In this document: positions 57,623-64,000 of the stretch, piece after piece
Numbering within the stretch: position 1 is the stretch's first letter
Layout: every line of letters starts with the position of its first letter
From: Echinarachnius parma
Lineage: Eukaryota > Echinodermata > Echinoidea > Clypeasteroida > Echinarachniidae
Direction of reading: 5' to 3'
DNA length: 64,000 bases
NCBI GenBank assembly: GCA_037951105.1
Contig: JBAMJV010005533.1
Coordinates: forward strand, 1 to 64,000
Position numbers and translations under genes: made by a program
The notes under the pieces: generated by a model
Seen by the model: the letters and a program-made list of their open reading frames with translations, nothing else
Told to the model about the DNA's origin: nothing
Database searches by the model: none

Positions 57623-58670
57623 GTGTACAATCGCAATAAATTCATTAAACACATGTGCCGTTAAAAAATCGAAATGGATGGTATATCAAACAGCATTGTT
57701 TCACAAACCATAATCAATGGATTCAGCGGTTTCACAACAATGTACAGGCATTGCGACTTTTGAAAATGGGTCATTTTGTCTTTATGCTCATTCAGCCATG
57801 GATAACTGATTTTCACACAATGTACATAACTAGAAATATATCGGGAAGAGGACATCTTAGAACAATTCTTGGTTATTAAATTATGAGTGGTTTTAAATAG
57901 GGGGGGACATACTTTTGTGTTGGGTTTATTTATTTTAGTTTTATTTTAGTATTAATACAAGTACTATTTTTAATTTTAGTATCATGAGGACATCATAATC
58001 TGTTTCATTCTTCAGATAATCTCCTTCAAAAATACAAGATCTTGTAAATTTGTTTTGTTACTATTTATTTTTAAAATATGATGCAAATTATTCTGTGCAT
58101 ATCAATAAATTATATTACGGAAATTTATAAAAATGATTATTTATGTGAGCGTGTTGCATTCATTTTCACAGCTTGTGTAATGGTAGTGTTTGATTACAAG
58201 GTTGCAATGGAATGTGTATGTAGTATGTTGTCATGTAGTGTAGTAAAGGGGGGACTGGCTGGAATACTCCCTAGGAAGTGGAATGATTGCAGTGTGTGTA
58301 TCTGTTGACCAGGGTAATGATGGTGTAAAGCAGTATATAAATACATGTAAATATGTTTGAATTCATATAAATAACTGTTATTATTATTATTACACATACA
58401 AGCCAGTTTTTCAATTCAATAAATCACATTTTGTTTCTGTCTCGGGTGCGTCTTTCACAGCGGGCATTATTGTTATGATATTACTATCGTAACTTGTCTT
58501 CTGCAACTCTACAAATGTGTATGACGTATGAATGGATTTGCGAGTGTCTTATGAAGTATGAATAGGTTTATGCAACTCGCAAATGATCCTTTATGGGTTG
58601 AAAATGTTTAATCAGTAATTCGAGATTCGATGTACTTCCATACACAATACTGATGAAGATTTAATTTTTT
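57623..58670. other. Intergenic AT-rich sequence
   Basis: No exon is supported. GACTGGCTGGAATACTCCCT and GCAGTGTGT.TCTG.TGAC.(G)GGTAAT at 58250-58320 resemble 21365-21450, so a dispersed repeat is present. Confidence 0.3.
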
Positions 58671-58675
58671 GCTTA

Positions 58676-58852
58676 CCGTATTTGTCGGTGTATTACCCGC
58701 ACCTTTTTTCAAAAAAAAAAAAAAAAAAAAGGGGGGTGCGGTTAATACACAACCATATTTAATGCACTTTTTTTTAAATTTTTTTTTTTAGGGGGTGCGG
58801 TTAATACACCGGAGCGGTTAATACACCGACAAATACGGTATTTACGTTTTCC
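58676..58852. mobile_element. Short TIR MITE (TACCGTATTTGTCGGTGTATTA ends)
   Basis: TACCGTATTTGTCGGTGTAT on the left meets its exact complement ending TACGGTA on the right. The interior is two A/T runs around GGGGGTGCGGTTAATACAC repeats. Confidence 0.75.
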
Positions 58853-58889
58853 TCTGGATAGTATGTATAATAATAATCCATAATAATAA

Positions 58890-59027
58890 TGTTGACTGGC
58901 TTGTTCTTTTGTGATATATCTCAGAAATATTGCATTCGCTAGGATCATATAACACTCGTCTTTCGACTCGTGCAATATGATCCTAGCGAATGCATTATTT
59001 CTGATATACCACTCAAGGCCAGTCAAT
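58890..59027. mobile_element. Hairpin MITE
   Basis: TTGACTGGC at the left and GCCAGTCAA at the right bound two arms of about 55 bp. These include TGCATTCGCTAGGATCATAT and its complement, around a ~25-nt loop. It is non-coding. Confidence 0.75.
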
Positions 59028-62000
59028 GTAAATAAAACGCAAGAATAATAAATATGGACGAGCGATTTTTCATTACTGCCTCTTCTTTCATTTACTAAAA
59101 CATGTCTGTAGCAATACATGAAATAAAATGTTCTTGGTACAATAATAATAATACAATAGCAAGTGGAAATCGTACAATAATAACAAAGGTGTAAAATATT
59201 ACTCCTTTTTTTAAAAGTTACATATTCATCATATCATAAGGTTTACTTAATAGTTACATTAAATGTTGTTTTAACACCAGGTTGTATAGCATTTACTCAT
59301 CATGAGTACATTGAAAACTCCACCTGAACTGTACAAATGATTTGTGAAATACTTGAAATGCATTACAAGATTGGAATCACTATTTTCAAACTAATGTTCC
59401 CTCTGTGTAAACTGGCACAAGACACAAATGAAATTTCTTTTGCATTGAAATCATTAAAAAAGCAAAAATTATTTCAATCTTGTTCAACTCATTGGCAAGA
59501 TTTGCTTGAAGCAGCAATACTTAAACGTGGCTTTGATATCATCAACTAAAAAATATGACATAAATTATATTTTAAAATGTTGTCTTGCACACAAATGCCT
59601 ACTGTACTGTTAACTCTTCCAATCCCATAGATGTCTATAGAACTGCAAAATCTTAGGCATGGGCCACAGCACAATAATGCTACAATCTGACTGGCTCACA
59701 ATTCTACGTCAAAGTGTGGCGTCATCCAAGAAATCGTTGGCCAATCACAAACCAGACATATACATGTATGTACGATTCATTGTAGGAATTGGACTGGCTG
59801 AATGATTATGATTTGCTTTTTGATTAATTATGATATAATTATGATTCACAAGAGAAATATATAATTCACCGTAGCAATTCAAACTGCCAAAATTATTACA
59901 AGTCCTTGTGGGCTGCCAGTCGTAGAGTTGCAAGTCAATAGGATCGCCTACAGTAGTGTGTGGTTGCCATTCGCGTAAAGAGACATAATTGATTGTAAAA
60001 GGCAAATAAATACATGAAAAACATACTTGTAATACTCGTATTAAACCCACTCTTCAAGTCATTACCACTGGCACAGAGCTATTCTTGTGTGTAATAACCC
60101 GTTCCCTTCAAGATTCTGGAATCCCCATAGACTTTATACACAGCCGACTCGGTTCCGGTAGGCAAGGGTTTAATACCAGTGATTCTTAGAAGAGTGGTTT
60201 GTTTGCGAGTTTAAAAGCAAATCATTTTGATACAAAGAAGGAAAATAAAAACATTACAACAAAATGACAGGAGAATATCATGAAATAAACAAGAGGTGTA
60301 GAAGGGATGATTTTTTAACAAATTCAAATTTGTAGATAAAATATAATAAATCATTACAAAATAATTTGTCTGCCAATGTAATGCGCCCTTTATAATAAAA
60401 ACAAACACAGAATGTTGAAGTTTATTTGTATCATTTGCAATACAAAATTCCCTACTATTTGTAACATTGTATTATTTGCCACTGTATTACACATTAGCTC
60501 ATTTATTCCTAGATATGACAATACCCACAGAGTTAATATACATATATGATCCAAGAGGGTAAGCTAAAAATTCACAGAAAAAATGGCATAGGTCTTGATT
60601 TTTAGTTATTGCATTTGCACTTTCAATGAACCAAGTATTTTTCATTTTTTCTCTCGTATTCATTTTTTTTTGGGGGGGGGGGGGGGGAGAGGAGGGGATT
60701 CAACACAGCATAAGAGTAAAAGATACATCAAAGACACAGACATGAACCAATGACAAGATAGTATTAAAAGTACAATATACAAGTATAAACATACAAAATA
60801 AACATAGCATATTAAATAGGAAGATATCTTATACTTTATACAAACAATCGATGCAACATTTAAAAAATCCAAAGAATAATGACTTTTAATATATTAAAGA
60901 CTTCCACTTGACCTTTAGAAACTAAAAACTTCTCAAAAGATAACAATTATGACACCATATATAGTCCTGAAATTCTTTCTTTCGACTTCATAGAAGGGAA
61001 GAGACTAATCAGACAGATTTACTTCGAACACAACATTTTAAATCCTTCCTCATTTTGTTCCCCGTTGACAAGTCATTACTGACAAATGCACACTGATTTG
61101 TATACAACCCAAAATGTGGAAATAATGCACATGTACATATATTATTCAATGTTTATTCAACATCATGTAATATCTATTCATCAGTAATGATCTGAGCCAT
61201 ATTCATAAAAAAGGGTGAACTCGGTAGATAATAAATGTTTATGGAGATATTAAACCATGATAGTTGTTTTGCTCACTTAGCCCTAGCATCAGAAACATAC
61301 TTTGAGTAGAACTATTATCTTGTGCAGTTAATATGTGTTGTTTCCAAATGTTTTGTTTAAAGAGACAAACTTCACATTTTGGAGTAACATTAACTCAAAC
61401 AACCAAATATGAACAGGCATTTTACAACAGCCCTGTTCCTGTAAAGAAAACAACCCATTGTGTTCGAATTCTGTTAAAATTGTCATTAGTTCTTCATCTT
61501 TCTCAGTCAAAATACAAGGAAAAGGGGACATGGCGTGACTAAAATGATACAAATCTTCTGTTATACAAAATAATAAAACAACCTGTCAATGTGGAATAGT
61601 CCACTGTTGTTCAGTCAAAAGTAATTAAAATCAAGTCGACCTTTGCCCGAGACAAACTCACATTAGTTAAATATTGGATAAGTCTAAATAGTCTATCTGA
61701 TGTTTTTTAATCGATTTTGTAAACCCACTAAATTACAAAATTAAAAAACTTGCCTAAGTCAAAGATTTTTCTGAAGTTCCAGGCAATGGATTTGATCAAC
61801 CCTCAGTAGCATAGGTCTTAAATGAATCCACATTGATACAACAGTAAATACGCTTTGTGATTTTTGGCCTCACAATTCATGCACATCTTTTTTTCGAAGA
61901 CTTTAGTTACAAAACTAGATGCTAAAGTAACTTTCAGCTTTATAGAAATTTACAAATAGACATTATCTCAAGCAATATTAAGATATCTCATCACGAAAAT

Positions 62001-62580
62001 AAAATATAATACATTTTTAACATTCTACACTGCTCTTTGATATACTCCTTTTTATTTTGATTTAAGCACCATATATTGAACTAGATTCAAATGTGGGGTA
62101 ACGAGGTAAATATAGCTAATTTATTCCTACCCATACTTACACAGTTACAGTAGTTATGCAAACAATTACAAGACGAGATAATCTGCAGTTTGGATTAAGA
62201 GATGATTATTATTCTGAAATAATACATCAATTGAGATCAAAGCTGTTGATACACATTGAATACAAGTTCATGTCTAGGTCTATAATATCATCCATACACA
62301 TTTGTTGGCTTATTACCTGCCATATTCTATATAAAAACTGTAGAATTAAATACCGGTACATAAAGATCAATACCATATGTCAAATATGTATCTCAACTAC
62401 AATAATACATCCAAAATCCAAATATATGAATTTGATAAGAAAATCACCTAACATGCATTTAAAAAATACATAAACCAAGGACAATCAGAACAAAACCTAA
62501 CTTGTACATGTTGTATTCATCTACATGTACCTTACTTACAAGGAGAAACACATACTTTCTTAACTGAAGTCTTCTGGAAT
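59028..62580. other. Intergenic sequence and probable kinase 3' UTR
   Basis: AT-rich, with no supported exon on either strand. It holds the 80-bp TTAA MITE relative at 60094-60172 and a G run at 60669. The right part may be the long 3' UTR of the minus-strand kinase gene. Confidence 0.35.
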
Positions 62581-62680
62581 ATCGTGATCCCCATTCAAGA
62601 GGACTCGGATGGGAATCAAACCCAGGACCTCCTTATTGATAGACCAGAGTTGTGACCACTAGACCACTAAGATTTCCTGA
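62575..62680 (-). mobile_element. tRNA-like SINE fragment
   Basis: The minus strand reads TTAGTGGTCTAGTGGTCACA (A box) and GGGTTTGATTCCC (B box), with a loop in between. The stems pair poorly, so a SINE head is more likely than a tRNA gene. Confidence 0.5.
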
Positions 62681-62685
62681 TTCTA

Positions 62686-63380
62686 AGGACTTTGGATAAA
62701 GAAAGTAGATTTCTTTCATATTAATGATTTGGCTGACTTCAATGTTTTAATAAGAACAGAAGATAACTTAACCCGTCATATGCTTGCACCTTTAACCCCT
62801 TTGCCACAATGATAGAAAATGTTCATATCCCGCCTTGAGTAACAAGTGTTCACAGGTCAGTTTGAAAGCTGCGGCGCGATCTCGTTGGAAAGGAAGCAGC
62901 CTTGTCCTTAACGTTAGGACTTTTGGATAAAGAGAATAGATTTCTTTAATTGATTTGGCGGACTTACATGTTTAAAAAAGAAGAGACAATAAAAGCTCCA
63001 AGTAACCCGCTGAATGCTTGCACCAAAACACCTCTGCCACTACATGTATGATAGTGAATGTTCATATCCCGCATCTAGAGTAACACGTGTTCACAGGTCA
63101 GTCTGAAAGCTGCGGCACGATCTCGTTGGAAAGGGAGCTGCCTTTTCCTGATAGTTAGGACTTTGGATAAAGAGAATAGATTTCTTTAATCGATTTGGCC
63201 GACCTACATGTTTCAATAAGAACAGACAAAAGAAGCTCCACATAACTCGCTGTATGCTTGCACCAAAACACCTCTGCCACTACATGTATGATAGTCTATG
63301 TTTATATCCCGCATAGAGTAACAAGTGTTCACAGGTCAGTCTGAAAGCTGCGGCGCGATCTCGTTGGAAAGCGACCTGCC
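62686..63380. repeat. Three tandem ~240-bp repeats covering the kinase gene's coding end
   Basis: The unit runs from AGGACTTTGGATAAAGA through GATTTGGC.GACTT, GCTTGCACC and TATATCCCGC to AGCTGCGGCGCGATCTCGTT. The stop-codon positions equivalent to the real one are 62850, 63091 and 63329 (spacing 241 and 238). The two outer copies retain the last 13 codons of the kinase frame with one amino-acid change in one of them. Confidence 0.9.
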
Positions 63381-63948
63381 TTGTCCGGCGACTTGTCTTC
63401 CTCCTGCGACGACGAACCCCTCGTTCTCGTCGCACCCTGACGCCGCACGTTGCTCACAACTAGGGGCGGTCGGAAGGGGGCAGCACCAAACGGATCGACA
63501 TCATCCCCTTGTCCCATGGCAACTGCTTGGGGCGACTCCGGGCTCGTGAAAGGCTGCGCGCCAAAGTCGTCAACCACCGCGTTCTTTTGTTGATGCGTGA
63601 TCAGCGGCAAGTCCAGGTGTTTGTGGGACATCGGGGGCGTGAGCTTCCGCGGTAGACCACTGTTCTCAAATCCAAGTTTCCCCTCCATTACGAGCTTGGA
63701 TTGCAGATCCTCGCCGAGGTTGAATGGCCGCGAGCCGAAGGCGTCGAGACTGTCCTGCGACCCACGCACCCGTTGGCTACCCGGGCTCGACTTGACGGAG
63801 TTTGAGGCGGAGCTGGAGCTGCTTCGACGCGACGACCGTGAACTGTTGCTCCCGCTTCGCCGTCTCCTTCCACCCGACGAGGTGCGACTGGAACGCCGCA
63901 CGCCAACTGCCGTGCTGACCACGTGAGGCCGCTTGTGACTGGCAGGAC
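63329..63948 (-). CDS. AP2-associated kinase family protein (AAK1/BMP2K-like), terminal coding exon
   Basis: The minus-strand exon starts after a GCTTTATACCAG acceptor at 63948 and ends at a TGA at 63329-63331. It encodes about 206 residues. A Ser/Arg-rich segment is followed by three DPF-like repeats, DAFGSRPF, DDFGAQPF and DPFGAAPF. The last residues are RSRRSFQTDL. The D.FG..PF repeats mark the C-terminus of the Numb-associated kinases AAK1 and BMP2K, which phosphorylate the AP2 mu subunit and bind AP2/clathrin in endocytosis. The kinase domain lies upstream, outside the window. AAK1 versus BMP2K cannot be decided because this may predate their split. Confidence 0.8.
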
Positions 63949-64000
63949 CTGGTATAAAGCAAGGAGAGGGATATTATGAATAGTTTAGTTAATCTAAGTT

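Overview
This is a piece of nuclear genome from an animal, AT-rich and packed with mobile DNA. Genes are split into short exons by GT-AG introns, and the recognisable products (mitochondrial calcium uptake protein MICU1, the tail of an AAK1/BMP2K-type kinase, a DUF4537 protein) are metazoan. Frequent TACATGTA words, tRNA-derived SINEs with an ATT-repeat end, CR1/L2-like LINEs and very many small inverted-repeat transposons suggest a marine invertebrate. An echinoderm or other invertebrate deuterostome is my guess from style, not from an alignment.

Layout. 0-2.5 kb: two phase-matched exons of a minus-strand coiled-coil protein. 2.6-7.1 kb: a piggyBac-like TTAA element, a broken LINE split by a hAT element with an exact 8-bp target duplication, and a second LINE end in the opposite orientation. 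8-15 kb: mostly unassigned, with two candidate plus-strand exons, a decayed transposase-like pseudogene and copies of a GCGCGACGGGACGGAA motif. 16.5-18.2 kb: a SINE and five 161-bp tandem repeats. 18.6-21.6 kb: two adjacent minus-strand exons of a DUF4537 (C11orf16-like) protein. 19.4-25.6 kb and 30.8-32.6 kb: a group of 1.7-1.8 kb non-coding elements that share terminal inverted repeats (GGGCARSTCCA-like), while each carries its own multi-copy 14-16 bp internal motif. 27.4-29.5 kb: a LINE interrupted by a palindromic hAT element. 34.1-34.8 kb: a cluster of hairpin repeats.

The best-supported gene is MICU1 on the plus strand (coding 39421-55002). Nine coding exons join in phase to 487 codons, with a mitochondrial presequence, a polybasic motif, two intact canonical EF-hands and the conserved C-terminal cysteine helix. 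Its 9.8-kb first coding intron holds a 6.5-kb DNA transposon (39680-46202) with 12-bp inverted ends and a 7-bp target duplication. The transposon encodes an apparently intact two-exon protein of 1123 residues: a long coiled coil, a transposase-like core and a Tudor/SH3-like tail. The same intron holds a second inverted-repeat element carrying eleven 156-bp repeats, each with an RFX-type X-box, and three decayed tandem copies of MICU1 exon 2. Similar partial duplications touch exon 6 and the 3' end of MICU1. The kinase gene at the right edge has its last coding residues repeated three times.

The items most worth follow-up are the motif-bearing element family, the transposon inside MICU1, and the repeated duplication of exon ends.
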